DNA from: DASQZT01 sp035638575
Lineage (GTDB): Bacteria; Acidobacteriota; Terriglobia; Bryobacterales; Bryobacteraceae
Length of the DNA: 64,000 nucleotides
Direction of reading: 5' to 3'
Assembly: GCA_035638575.1 (NCBI GenBank)
Contig: DASQZT010000052.1
Span: forward strand, 39,419-103,418
The notes under the pieces were generated by a model. It was not told the origin of the DNA. It searched no databases and saw nothing but the letters and a program-made list of their open reading frames with translations. The translations under genes and the position numbers were made by a program. Positions 51,691-60,513 of the stretch are shown here, one piece after another (position 1 is the first letter of the stretch; each line of letters opens with the position of its first letter).

Positions 51691-52302
51691 CTACGGAAGC
51701 GGCCGCATCATGAGGTTCCGAAATTGAACCACGCTGCCCTGGTTGTGCTGCTGGAGCGCCAGGTAGCCCTTCGTGTAGGTGTTCTTCTGCTCCACGAAGT
51801 CGGTCACGGTCTTGTCGTTGACCTTGATGACGATGTGATTGCCGCGCGCGATGACGTCCTGCGTCCACCAGGTGTCGTCGGCAATGAGTTGCTCGGTCAC
51901 CCTCGAAAATCCGTACAGGCTGCCGGTCTTCTGCGGATCGGGCGACGTGTTCTCCACCTGCGCCTCGTAGCCTTTGGGGAATCCGGGGCCAAAAGCCGCG
52001 CGCACATACATGCCCGAGTTGCCGCTGTGGTTCAGCTTTACCTCGGCGCGGAACTCGCAATCCTCGCACTCCCGCGCCATCCAGAACAGATGGCTGGTCG
52101 GGCCGTCGCCCACGATGGCCCCGTCCACCACCTTCCAGCTCTCCGGGTTGTTGCCGGCTTTCCAGCCGTCCAGCGTCTTGCCGTCGAACATGCTGATCCA
52201 GCCGTCTTTGCCTGGCGTGGGCGCGTTCTGCTGGGCCACCAGGCAGAAGCATGCCACCAGCGCCAGCACGGCGCCACCGATCGTTCCAAACGTTTTCATC
52301 AT
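51691..52302 (-). CDS. DUF1080 (3-keto-disaccharide hydrolase family) secreted protein
   Basis: A 203-residue protein with a signal peptide (GGAVLALVACFCLVAQQ) and one DUF1080 jelly-roll domain: ISMFDGKTLDGWKAGNN, EFRAEVKLNHSGNSGMYVRA, GYEAQVENTSPDPQKTGSLY, WTQDVIARGNHIVIKVND, GYLALQQHNQGSVVQFRNL. Family members cleave 3-keto-glycosides. It lies 53 bp upstream of the GMC gene on the same strand, so oxidation at C3 followed by cleavage is a coherent pathway (inference). Confidence 0.9.
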   Translation of the reverse strand: MMKTFGTIGGAVLALVACFCLVAQQNAPTPGKDGWISMFDGKTLDGWKAGNNPESWKVVDGAIVGDGPTSHLFWMARECEDCEFRAEVKLNHSGNSGMYVRAAFGPGFPKGYEAQVENTSPDPQKTGSLYGFSRVTEQLIADDTWWTQDVIARGNHIVIKVNDKTVTDFVEQKNTYTKGYLALQQHNQGSVVQFRNLMMRPLP

Positions 52303-52332
52303 TCTGTCTCCTGACTCCTGACTTCCATATCC

Positions 52333-53022
52333 CTACACGCTCTTGCTCTTGGCCTCCCCGCCGCTGACGATCCAGCCATCGGCGAGTTGCACGATGCGGT
52401 GCCCGTACGACGCGTTGACCTCCGAATGGGTCACCTGCACGATGGTGGTTCCTTCGTCGTTGAGCTTCTTGAACAGCTCCATGATTTCCTTGCCCTGGCT
52501 GGAGTGCAGGTTGCCGGTCGGCTCGTCCGCCAGGATCAGCTTGGGATTGGCAATCACCGCGCGCGCCACCGCCACCAACTGCTGCTGGCCGCCCGAAAGC
52601 TGGCTGGGGTAGAGATCGCGCTTGCCCACGATGTGAAACCGGTCGAGCGTGTCGCACACCATGGCCGCCCGCTCCGAGCTTTTCACGTTGCGGTACGACA
52701 GCGGGATGTCGAGGTTCTCGTAAACCGTCAGGTTGTCGATCAGGTGATAGCTCTGAAACACGAACCCGATGTATTTCTTGTTCAGCTCCACCCGGTCCTT
52801 GGGCTTCATGCGATGCACCTGGTGGCCGAAAAATTCGAACTCCCCGGTCCAGGCGCCGTCCAGCATCCCGAGGATGCTGAGCAGCGTCGACTTGCCCGCG
52901 CCCGACGGGCCCATGATGGTGACGAACTCGCCCTCTCGCACCTCTCCGTTGATGCGGCGCAGCACGTAGCTCCGGCCGTAGCCGCCTTCGTAAAATTTCT
53001 CGACATTGCGAAGTATGATCAT
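52333..53022 (-). CDS. MacB/LolD-type ABC ATPase with unusual signature and D-loop
   Basis: A 229-residue ATPase: Walker A GPSGAGKST, Q-loop FVFQSYHL, signature LSGGQQQLVAVAR and Walker B LILADEPTGN, then the H-loop VTHSE. Two positions differ from most MacB/LolD ATPases: Leu instead of Arg after GGQQQ, and His instead of Asp in GNLHSSQG. The catalytic Glu and His are kept. It starts 9 bp after the ADOP permease stop and is its likely partner. The deviations may be a feature of this acidobacterial subfamily. Confidence 0.9.
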   Translation of the reverse strand: MIILRNVEKFYEGGYGRSYVLRRINGEVREGEFVTIMGPSGAGKSTLLSILGMLDGAWTGEFEFFGHQVHRMKPKDRVELNKKYIGFVFQSYHLIDNLTVYENLDIPLSYRNVKSSERAAMVCDTLDRFHIVGKRDLYPSQLSGGQQQLVAVARAVIANPKLILADEPTGNLHSSQGKEIMELFKKLNDEGTTIVQVTHSEVNASYGHRIVQLADGWIVSGGEAKSKSV

Positions 53023-53031
53023 CGGTTTGTC

Positions 53032-55434
53032 CTATTCGTGCCGCAGCGCGGTCACCGGATCGAGCGCCATCGCCCGCCGCGCGGGCAGGTAGCTCGCCAG
53101 AAGCGCCACCGCTCCCAGCAATACGGAAATGCCCGCGAAAGTGTACCCGTCGGTGGTCTTCACGCCGTAGAGCATGGTCTCCATCACGCGAGTCAGGGCC
53201 AACGCCATCACCAGGCCCGCCGCGATTCCGCAAGCCGCCAGCCGCGCCCCCTGCTTCATTATCAATTGGAGCACGTCGCCCGGCAGCGCGCCCATCGCCA
53301 TGCGGATGCCGATTTCGTTGGTTCGCCGGCTGACGTCGTAGGCGATTACCCCGTAGATTCCAACCGCCGCGAGGAGGAAAGCAATCTCGGCGAAAAGAGT
53401 CAGCAGCACCATGTTGAAACGAGCCCCGGCCGTCGCCTGGTCCATCACCATTTCCATCGGGCGCACATCGGCGATGGGCTGGTCCGGATCGAACTGATGC
53501 AATTCGTGTTCCACCGCGGAGACCAGCGAGAGAGGCGGCGCCGACGTGCGCACCACCATCGTCATCGTGGCATAAGCGTACGGATAATAGAGGGTCGGCC
53601 ACTCCTCGGCCTCCAGGCGGTCCGCTTTGACATCGCCTACCACTCCGACGATCTCGACCCCTCCCAAGTTAGCAAGCGCCAGCCGGCCGCCGATGGCGCT
53701 GGAGGGCCGGAATCGCCGGGCCAGCGTCTCGTTAACCACCACCGCGCGGCGCGCTCCGGTTGTGTCCGCCGCCGTGAAATCGCGTCCCTCTTTGAGGGGA
53801 ATTCCCATGACCCGGATATAGTTCGTGCTGACCGCGCGGACCAGCGCGATGGGACCCTGGCCCGGCGACGCCGCGCGGCCTTGGATGGTAAACGTGTCGC
53901 CCAGTCCCAGCCCGGTCAGCGGCAGCGAGTTGACCGCGCCCACCGCCCGCACGCCCGGAAGCGCGGCGAGGCGGTCGGAGATCGCTTGGAAGGTGGCCAT
54001 TCGCTGTGCCGGAGACGAGCCTCGGGCGGGAATCAGCGGGACGCGGAACGTCAGCAGATTGGCGGGCTGGAATCCCGGATCCGCCGAGCGCAGGCGGATG
54101 AAGCTTCGGATCAGCAGGCCTGCCCCGATCAGCACCAGGACCGCCAGCGCCACCTCCGCCACCGCCAGGGCATTGCGCAATACCCGGCTCGAGCGCCCCA
54201 TCGTTCCGCCGCGCCCGCCCTCGCGCAGCGCCGCATGCGAGCCGGCCCAAACCTGCATCGCCGGAACCATTCCGAACAGCACTCCCGTGAGGGCCGAGAC
54301 GCCGAAAGCAAACAGGAACAGCCGGGCGTCGAGCCGCGCCTCGGCCAGCCTGGGGATGCTCGCCGGACCGAAATGCGCTGCCAGCGCCATGGCGCCGCGA
54401 GCCACCAGCAGGCCCAGCGCGCCTCCCGCCAGCGCCAGCACCACGTTCTCCGAGAGCAGCTGCGCCACGATGCGGCCGCGCGATGCCCCCAGCGCGCTTC
54501 GAATGGCGAACTCCCGCCGCCGCGCCGTGGCTCGCGCCAGCAGCAGGTTGGCCACGTTGACGCAGGCCATCAGCAGCAAAGCGCCCACCGCGCCCGACAG
54601 CACCAGCAGCGCCTGTTGCACCGTCCCCACCAGCTCGTTCTGGAGCGGAAACAGCGAGGGCCGCCAGCCGGTGTTGAGCGCCGGGTTGGCGCGCTCCAGC
54701 CGGTCGCCGATGGTCTCCATCTCGTTGCGGGCCTGCTCCATTTCCGCTCCCGGGCGCAGCCGCGCCACGATCATCAGGTTGCGCGCGGCGGAGGCGCGCG
54801 GGCTGCTCGTGTTGAGCGCCAGCGGCATCCACACATCGATGCCCGGATCGAGGACCGCGAAGCCGGCCGGCAGCACTCCGACGATGGTGTAGCCGCGGTC
54901 CTGGAGTCGAATGGCTTTGCCTCCGATGGATGGATCCGCGCCGAAACGCGTCTCCCACAGGCTGTGGCTCAGAAGCACGCAGTCGGCGCGGCCCGGCATG
55001 TCTTCCTCGTCCCGAAACGTGCGTCCCACCGCGGCTTCGACTCCCAGCAAGGGAAACAGGGACGCCGACACCCGTTCCGCCCGAAGCTCCTCGGCCTCGA
55101 TCCGGCCGTTGGGGCCGCCGGTCAGGTTGATGCGGAGATCCTGAATGGCGGCCATGCTCTCGAAGCTCCGGCTTTGCCGCTGCCACTCCTGGAAATTCCC
55201 GGCCGCCACAAACAGCCGGAATTTCCGCTGGTCGTAGTTCTTTTCCCAGATTGCCAGCAGGCGGCCGGGATCGCGAAACGGCAGCGGCTTCAGGAGCACG
55301 GCGTCCACCACGCTGAAGATGGCGGTTGTGGCGCCCATCCCGAGTGCTAACGCTACCAGTGCAACCAAGCTGAATCCGGGAGCCCTCCATAACTGGCGAA
55401 TCCCGAAGCGCACGTCGTGCGCAACCGCGCCCAT
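53032..55434 (-). CDS. ADOP/MacB-like FtsX ABC permease without the N-terminal extension
   Basis: An 800-residue permease: TM1 (FSLVALVALALGMGATTAIF), a MacB_PCD-like periplasmic domain, FtsX helices (LVLSGAVGALLLMACVNVAN), then the second TM-periplasmic-FtsX set ending in the typical DPVTALRHE. Unlike the permease at 19507 it lacks the 85-residue charged N-terminal segment and has an ATPase immediately downstream instead of a PadR upstream. The substrate is unknown. Confidence 0.9.
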   Translation of the reverse strand: MGAVAHDVRFGIRQLWRAPGFSLVALVALALGMGATTAIFSVVDAVLLKPLPFRDPGRLLAIWEKNYDQRKFRLFVAAGNFQEWQRQSRSFESMAAIQDLRINLTGGPNGRIEAEELRAERVSASLFPLLGVEAAVGRTFRDEEDMPGRADCVLLSHSLWETRFGADPSIGGKAIRLQDRGYTIVGVLPAGFAVLDPGIDVWMPLALNTSSPRASAARNLMIVARLRPGAEMEQARNEMETIGDRLERANPALNTGWRPSLFPLQNELVGTVQQALLVLSGAVGALLLMACVNVANLLLARATARRREFAIRSALGASRGRIVAQLLSENVVLALAGGALGLLVARGAMALAAHFGPASIPRLAEARLDARLFLFAFGVSALTGVLFGMVPAMQVWAGSHAALREGGRGGTMGRSSRVLRNALAVAEVALAVLVLIGAGLLIRSFIRLRSADPGFQPANLLTFRVPLIPARGSSPAQRMATFQAISDRLAALPGVRAVGAVNSLPLTGLGLGDTFTIQGRAASPGQGPIALVRAVSTNYIRVMGIPLKEGRDFTAADTTGARRAVVVNETLARRFRPSSAIGGRLALANLGGVEIVGVVGDVKADRLEAEEWPTLYYPYAYATMTMVVRTSAPPLSLVSAVEHELHQFDPDQPIADVRPMEMVMDQATAGARFNMVLLTLFAEIAFLLAAVGIYGVIAYDVSRRTNEIGIRMAMGALPGDVLQLIMKQGARLAACGIAAGLVMALALTRVMETMLYGVKTTDGYTFAGISVLLGAVALLASYLPARRAMALDPVTALRHE

Positions 55435-55501
55435 GGCCGATCAGGTTAACAGATGGCGCCGCCGGGTGGGGCATGCTTCAGCTTGCCCGCCGCCCCCGCG
55501 C

Positions 55502-56287
55502 CTACGTCCACGAACGGTCCGGATGATGGTGCGACCCGGCTTGAATCGAAATCCCTCCGTTGACGTTGTCCACGTGGATCTGGGCTCCGCCGCGATGCAG
55601 CCTGGCGCGCAGGTGGTGGCCGCTTGCCGCGCGCAGGGGGCGCCCGAACGCCGAAGCGATCCCGCCGCTCAGGTTGTGCGCGTAGAGATCGGCGCCGGCG
55701 CCGCCGGGAATCGACAGGCGGATCTGTCCGTTCACCGAACTCAATGAGATTGGGTTCGCCGCGCTGATCCGGTCGAAATCGGCATCCAGCCGGCCGTTGA
55801 TGGTCGAAAGATCCGCTTGCCCTTCGAGCTTCTCCGCCCGGATGCTGCCGTTCACCGAGGTGGCCTTGACGTGGCCTGCGAGCCCGCTGATCGAAAGCAG
55901 GCCGTTGACCAGTTTAACGTTCTCCAGGTTGGCGCCGCGGGGCACGGTGATGCGGTACTCCACGCTGGCCGGCTGCTCGGCATCGGCGCCCGCATACTGC
56001 GTTCGGATGGAAACCAGGTCCGAGGAGGAGTTCACCACGATCCGGGCCTCGTCCAACTGCCTGGGATCGTCCGATTTCTTGATGGCCTCGACCAGGACTT
56101 CATCGCGGTCCCACGCCGTAATCCGCACGTCCCCATACAGGTTTTGGATGGTCACGCGCCCGTTGGAATTCAGAGAATAGGTTCGCCGGAACTGCGTCCG
56201 CGGCGTCCCAATGACGTTTGCAAACAGGCAATTGCAAGCGGCTAGCGCCAGCAATACCACCCCGGTCCCCTTTAGCCGTCCTGACAT
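55502..56287 (-). CDS. DUF4097-type exported beta-repeat protein
   Basis: About 261 residues from ATG 56287 (GGGAGGG upstream; a GTG two codons earlier is the alternative). Signal peptide LLALAACNCLFANVIG, then a right-handed beta-repeat region (GRVTIQNLYGDVRITAWDRD, VNGLLSISGLAGHVKATSVN, STINGRLDADFDRIS, SSVNGQIRLSIPGGAGADLY). Adhesin-like DUF4097 protein of unknown function, inside a run of ABC export genes. It has the same type of neighbour as the copy at 3810. Confidence 0.8.
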   Translation of the reverse strand: MSGRLKGTGVVLLALAACNCLFANVIGTPRTQFRRTYSLNSNGRVTIQNLYGDVRITAWDRDEVLVEAIKKSDDPRQLDEARIVVNSSSDLVSIRTQYAGADAEQPASVEYRITVPRGANLENVKLVNGLLSISGLAGHVKATSVNGSIRAEKLEGQADLSTINGRLDADFDRISAANPISLSSVNGQIRLSIPGGAGADLYAHNLSGGIASAFGRPLRAASGHHLRARLHRGGAQIHVDNVNGGISIQAGSHHHPDRSWT

Positions 56288-56368
56288 GCGCACCCTCCCC
56301 TTCGCGCTCTCCTGGCTTCAGTGTCCCGACTGTGGCGCCGATGGGCCTCTTGCGGGGCCCTCCGGCAC

Positions 56369-57085
56369 TCAATCAACTTTTGCCGACTCGATCCGTTCTT
56401 CCACGATGCGGCCGTCGAAGAGCCGTATCGTGCGGTCTGCAAACTGCGCGTAGCGCGGGTCGTGAGTCACCATGCAAATGGTCGACCCCGCCTGGTGAAG
56501 TTCGCGGAGTAAGTTCATGACGGCTTCGCCGTTGGCCGAATCCAGGTTGCCGGTCGGCTCATCGGCCAACAGGATCAACGGATCGCCGCTCAGCGCGCGG
56601 GCTACCGCCACGCGCTGCTGCTGGCCGCCCGAGAGTTGCGAGGGGTAGTGCTTCATGCGGTGCGACATCCCCACCCGCTCGAGGGCCTCCTGCACCCGCC
56701 GCTTGCGCTCCGCCGAAGGCATTCCGCGGTAGGTCAGCGGCAATTCCACGTTCTCGTAGACGGTGAGGTCGCCGATTAAGTTGAATGCCTGGAAAATAAA
56801 TCCGATTTCCCGGTTGCGGATCCGCGCCCGTTCGGAAAGCTTCAACCCCGTCACCGGCTTTCCGTTCAGGTAGTACGTGCCGTCGCTGGGCGTGTCCAGC
56901 AGGCCGAGAATGGCCAGCAGGGTCGACTTGCCGCATCCGGACGGACCCGCAATCGACAGGTACTCCCCTTTCTTCACATCGAAGTGGACGCTGGAAAGGG
57001 CGTGCGTCTCCACCTCGTCGGTCACGAAGACCTTGCTGACATTGTCCAGCCGTATCAGCGGTTGTGCGCCGTTGTCCATTTTCAT
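56369..57085 (-). CDS. MacB/LolD-type ABC ATPase
   Basis: A 238-residue ATPase with canonical motifs: Walker A GPSGCGKST, Q-loop FIFQAFNLIG, signature LSGGQQQRVAVAR, Walker B LILLADEPTGNLD, H-loop VTHDPR. It starts 29 bp after the adaptor at 57115 and probably serves the separated permease at 62159, since the latter has no ATPase of its own. Forms an inner-membrane complex with FtsX permeases. Confidence 0.93.
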   Translation of the reverse strand: MKMDNGAQPLIRLDNVSKVFVTDEVETHALSSVHFDVKKGEYLSIAGPSGCGKSTLLAILGLLDTPSDGTYYLNGKPVTGLKLSERARIRNREIGFIFQAFNLIGDLTVYENVELPLTYRGMPSAERKRRVQEALERVGMSHRMKHYPSQLSGGQQQRVAVARALSGDPLILLADEPTGNLDSANGEAVMNLLRELHQAGSTICMVTHDPRYAQFADRTIRLFDGRIVEERIESAKVD

Positions 57086-57114
57086 TACCCCTTATCTACG
57101 AGAGTCGCCACACG

Positions 57115-58401
57115 TTAGTTCAACTTAATTCGATCGTAATTGTCGTAAGCCGACATGTCCGAGAGTATCACCCGGTCACCCACCTTCAGTCCGTCCTTCA
57201 CCTCGATGGTGTTCACCGAGCTGCGGCCGAAAGTCACTTTTGTCTTGTTGGCATACTTGCCGTCGGGGTCGACCCGGAAGAGCTGCACGGTGCTGTTTTC
57301 CTGGCCGAAAACCGGCCGCCCCACGAATACCACATCGTCCAGCTTTTCGAGCTGAACGGTGCCGTCCACGCTGAGATCGGGACGCAATACCGGCGGGAGC
57401 TTGCCCCCCAGCGCCACGTCGACCGTCACCGTGCCGTTCAAAATAGAGGGATCGATGCGCGATACCTTGCCATTGATCAACCCGTCCCATCCGTTTCCCG
57501 CGAGGCGAGTGTCGATCACCGCCGGTTGTCCGATGGCGATGTCCTTTACTTGTGTTTCGGCGATCTTCAATTCGGCCTTGAGGTGGGAGGGCTGCGCCAC
57601 TTTTCCCAGGGCTGTGCCGGCGGTTACCTTCAAACCTTCTTCCACCGGGGTGAGAGGCGGGGGAAGGGCCTGGAGCATGCCCTCGAAGCCGGCCTTCACC
57701 TTCAACTGGTCCACCTGGCTCTTCTTGAGGTTCAGTTCGGCGCGGAGCTGCTCCACCTTGACTTTTTGCGACGCCAGTTGCGACTCCTCGGCCTGGGTAT
57801 TGATGACCAGGCGTTTCTTCTCGATTTCGAGGCGGCCCGCCAATTGGTTGGCTTTCACTTCGGAAATCTGGGCGTCCACGTTCGGGAGCAGATTCTCCTT
57901 GGCCAGCGCCGTGTCGCGGTCGGCCTGAAGTTTGGCGGTGCTGTAATCCGCCTCCACCTGGGACAGGTTGGACTGCAAATCGAAAAGTTGCTTCTGCAGC
58001 GTGACCTTCAGGTTCTCGTAGTCGGCCTCGGCCACCTTGACGGCGAAGTCGGCCGTCACCAAATCGGTCTCCAGAGTCTCGCTGGTGAGCACCATCACGA
58101 CGGAATCGGCTTTGACCGGGGTGCCCGGTTTGATGAGGATGCGCGATACCCGGCCGTCGGTGGTCGCGGTGATGAGCATGGTGTCTTCGGGCACCAGCGT
58201 GCCCAGCCCGCGCACTTCGCGGACCATGGGGCCGCGGCGCACGTTGTCGGGCCAAAGGGTTGACATTTCGACACCGGGAGCGGCCGGCTTCAACTTGCCC
58301 AACCCGATAGTGATCCCGGGGATCGCCGCCAGGATGACCACCCCGATGACAATGCGGCGGATCAGTCTTTTCCGGCCGGCATCTTTACGTGGTATGTCCA
58401 T
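57115..58401 (-). CDS. MacA/HlyD-type periplasmic adaptor
   Basis: A 428-residue membrane fusion protein: a positively charged start and one membrane helix (IRRIVIGVVILAAIPGITIG), barrel-sandwich half (ITATTDGRVSRILIKPGTPV), a long alpha-hairpin (about 110-245, QKQLFDLQSNLSQVEADYST ... ESQLASQKVKVEQLRAELNL) and beta-barrel domains (TVTVDVALGGKLPPVLRPDL). First gene before the ATPase. Links an ABC permease to a TolC-type channel. Confidence 0.88.
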   Translation of the reverse strand: MDIPRKDAGRKRLIRRIVIGVVILAAIPGITIGLGKLKPAAPGVEMSTLWPDNVRRGPMVREVRGLGTLVPEDTMLITATTDGRVSRILIKPGTPVKADSVVMVLTSETLETDLVTADFAVKVAEADYENLKVTLQKQLFDLQSNLSQVEADYSTAKLQADRDTALAKENLLPNVDAQISEVKANQLAGRLEIEKKRLVINTQAEESQLASQKVKVEQLRAELNLKKSQVDQLKVKAGFEGMLQALPPPLTPVEEGLKVTAGTALGKVAQPSHLKAELKIAETQVKDIAIGQPAVIDTRLAGNGWDGLINGKVSRIDPSILNGTVTVDVALGGKLPPVLRPDLSVDGTVQLEKLDDVVFVGRPVFGQENSTVQLFRVDPDGKYANKTKVTFGRSSVNTIEVKDGLKVGDRVILSDMSAYDNYDRIKLN

Positions 58402-58498
58402 TGTGATTTCCAGCCGTTAGAAGGCACGGCTCCTGCCATCCTGTTTTCGGGCTAACGTTTTGACGTTGCAGCACTAAAAAAGGATAGCGCAGTCCGGG

Positions 58499-58521
58499 GG
58501 GTGTCCGCTTGTGGGACACCC
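58499..58521 (-). terminator. Terminator-like hairpin after the coiled-coil gene
   Basis: GGGTGTCC-CACAAGC-GGACACCC, a perfect 8-bp stem 20 bp after the stop of the 58541 gene on the minus strand. A run of six T follows only 17 bp later, so termination is uncertain. Confidence 0.5.
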
Positions 58522-58540
58522 TGTGCCGCGGTGGGACGGG

Positions 58541-58861
58541 CTACGTGCCGCTGCCGTTGCCGCCGCGGCCCTTGAGGATGAGGTCGGCGATGCGGTCGAT
58601 TTTCTGGTCCAGCGCCTGCATGGCGGCCTCGTGCTGGCGGCGCCAACTCTCGTGCTCCTGCAGGGCCGCCTCGTGCTGCTGAAGCCATTCCTGGTGTCTG
58701 ACCCATGCGCGGGTGCTGTCCGCGAGCCATTGGTCGTGGTCAACGACCATGCCGGCGTGCCGGTCCACGATGGCATTGGTGACCACCAGGCCGTCCTCGA
58801 TCCGCATCATCAGTTGGTCCATCTGGCTGATACGCTTTTCCAGTTGTTCGAAATCAGTCAT
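58541..58861 (-). CDS. Small coiled-coil protein of unknown function
   Basis: A 106-residue, highly charged helical protein: EQLEKRISQMDQLMMRIEDG, then a His/Gln/Glu/Trp-rich stretch with a short internal repeat (WLQQHEAALQEHESWRRQHE) and ALDQKIDRIADLIL. The repeat suggests a heptad coiled coil. GGAAGGA precedes ATG 58861. No membrane helix, no known family. Between the CPBP genes and the adaptor. Confidence 0.65.
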   Translation of the reverse strand: MTDFEQLEKRISQMDQLMMRIEDGLVVTNAIVDRHAGMVVDHDQWLADSTRAWVRHQEWLQQHEAALQEHESWRRQHEAAMQALDQKIDRIADLILKGRGGNGSGT

Positions 58862-58912
58862 TGGGTGGGTCCTTCCGGCGTGCCTGTCCTCAAATATAAC
58901 AGCGGCCCGGGC

Positions 58913-59545
58913 TTAGTGCAAAAACCAGCCCGGCCCAACCGTCAAGTGGTGGGTGACCGAGTCCGGGACCACCAGGAACAGCAGGAACCCGATGGTTCCA
59001 TGGGCCGCGCCCAGAAACCATAAGTTCTGATATCGCCGGTAGATGCGCGCGCAGCAGTAACCCGCGAGCAGGGTCACGGCCATGAGGAACCAGTTGGGCA
59101 CGTGCGCTCCCGAAAACAGGGTGGCGGCCAGCAGGGGCGCCGCGCGGCGGGACAAAACCGCGTTGAAGCGGTTCAGGAAATAGCCGTTCAAAAGGTACTG
59201 CTGGAACACTCCCCAGGGGACGTACGCCATCCACGACAGTACCGCCCGGTCGAACGCCACGGGCCGCAGGGACTGGAGCAGGATGCCGCCCGCGATCATC
59301 ATCAGCGTGAAGAGCGCCAGCAGCGGCGCGAACTCCCGCCAGCACTCGCGCAGTCCACTGGCCCGGAACCCCAGGGCGGAGGCGCGCTCGCGATGCAACA
59401 GGTGTGACAGCAGCATGATGGCCAGGATCGCCATCCACCAGCCGTGATGCGTGTAGCGGACTTCCCAGATGTAGGCCATGATCATGGCGAACACCGTGAC
59501 CGGTTCCAGGATCGCCACCTTTCGAACCACCCCCGGCGACATCAT
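58913..59545 (-). CDS. CPBP-family membrane protein with QQ instead of EE (probably inactive as protease)
   Basis: A 210-residue polytopic protein with the CPBP (Abi/Rce1-like) layout of motifs: WGVFQQYLLNGYFLNRF replaces the usual EExxxR (Q115-Q116, and Asn120 at the Arg position), followed by LFSGAHVPN (H148) and AAHGTIGFL (H182). The two His are in place but the catalytic Glu pair is not. So it is either a non-proteolytic relative or uses other chemistry. Nine base pairs separate it from the canonical CPBP gene upstream. Confidence 0.75.
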   Translation of the reverse strand: MMSPGVVRKVAILEPVTVFAMIMAYIWEVRYTHHGWWMAILAIMLLSHLLHRERASALGFRASGLRECWREFAPLLALFTLMMIAGGILLQSLRPVAFDRAVLSWMAYVPWGVFQQYLLNGYFLNRFNAVLSRRAAPLLAATLFSGAHVPNWFLMAVTLLAGYCCARIYRRYQNLWFLGAAHGTIGFLLFLVVPDSVTHHLTVGPGWFLH

Positions 59546-59554
59546 GTCATCCCC

Positions 59555-60445
59555 TTAAAAGAAGAAGTGCTTAGTCCAATCTACCAGAGTGTGCAGCAGG
59601 GCGGAGGAGATCACCGTGGAGCACTTGTGAAATACCTTCCCATAGGCAAAGCCGGCAATCGTGGCCAGGATCATGTAGCGCCAGTTGGGCAGGGGCTGGG
59701 GCCCGTTATCCAGGTGGGCGCAGCCGAAGATGAAGCTGGCCGCCAGCAGGGTGCCCGTGCCGCCGCCCCAGCGCTGGACCATCAGGTTCTGGATCAGCGA
59801 ACGGAACAGGATCTCCTCCGGCAGCGCCGTGGCGGCGAAGATCAGTCCCAGGGCGCCGGCCATGCGTAAGCCCGGCGCGGCTGGGGTTGGCAGGTGCGGC
59901 GGAGGGATGAAGCCGATGGGGATCCCGACGGCGACCAGCACCGGCGCCGTGACGGCAAAGGCAACCAGGGGGAGCCACAGATCGCGGCGATTCCGAGGCA
60001 GGTTGTACTTCATCCCCGGCAGCGAACGAAAGCCCAAAAAGAGAATGAGGCCCAGCAGGATGGCGATGCCGTACGCCACGCTGTGCAGGAATCCCTGGGC
60101 GGCTCGTGGCACCAGCGCGCCCCCGGCGCCAAACTCGAGGGGCAGCCAGAGGAGCAGTACCGCGAGGAAGTCACAAGCGGTGCGCCCTCCCGTCCGGCCG
60201 ATGTTCCGGCTCAGCCACAGGCAGGCCACGGGCGCCGCCGTATACACCAACAACAGCAGGATCAATTCCGCGCGGAAAGCTCCGGCGACCGCCGCGGCAG
60301 CGGCGAATATCGCCGTCAACAGGAACGGAACGCCCCAGACCAGCCCCGGCCTGCCATCCAGCGCATGCCGCACCCGATCCTGGACGGACGGCGCGAAGAA
60401 GCCGAATACCGCCGCGAGCAGTAGCGCGAGAAACAGCGTTTGCAT
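59555..60445 (-). CDS. CPBP-family intramembrane glutamic endopeptidase
   Basis: A 296-residue membrane protein with about eight helices and the complete motif set: EEILFR (E210, E211, R215), FGCAHLDN (H244) and LLHTLVDW (H285). Rce1/CPBP proteases cleave within membranes. In bacteria they process peptides, including bacteriocins. It stands between a TolC gene and its QQ-type relative inside an export gene run, so a role in processing an exported peptide is possible (inference). Confidence 0.88.
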   Translation of the reverse strand: MQTLFLALLLAAVFGFFAPSVQDRVRHALDGRPGLVWGVPFLLTAIFAAAAAVAGAFRAELILLLLVYTAAPVACLWLSRNIGRTGGRTACDFLAVLLLWLPLEFGAGGALVPRAAQGFLHSVAYGIAILLGLILFLGFRSLPGMKYNLPRNRRDLWLPLVAFAVTAPVLVAVGIPIGFIPPPHLPTPAAPGLRMAGALGLIFAATALPEEILFRSLIQNLMVQRWGGGTGTLLAASFIFGCAHLDNGPQPLPNWRYMILATIAGFAYGKVFHKCSTVISSALLHTLVDWTKHFFF

Positions 60446-60513
60446 GGCTTCGGAACGTACGGCGTTCCTTACTCAAAGACCCGCGAACCGCCGCCGGCAA
60501 CTACAGCGCGCCG

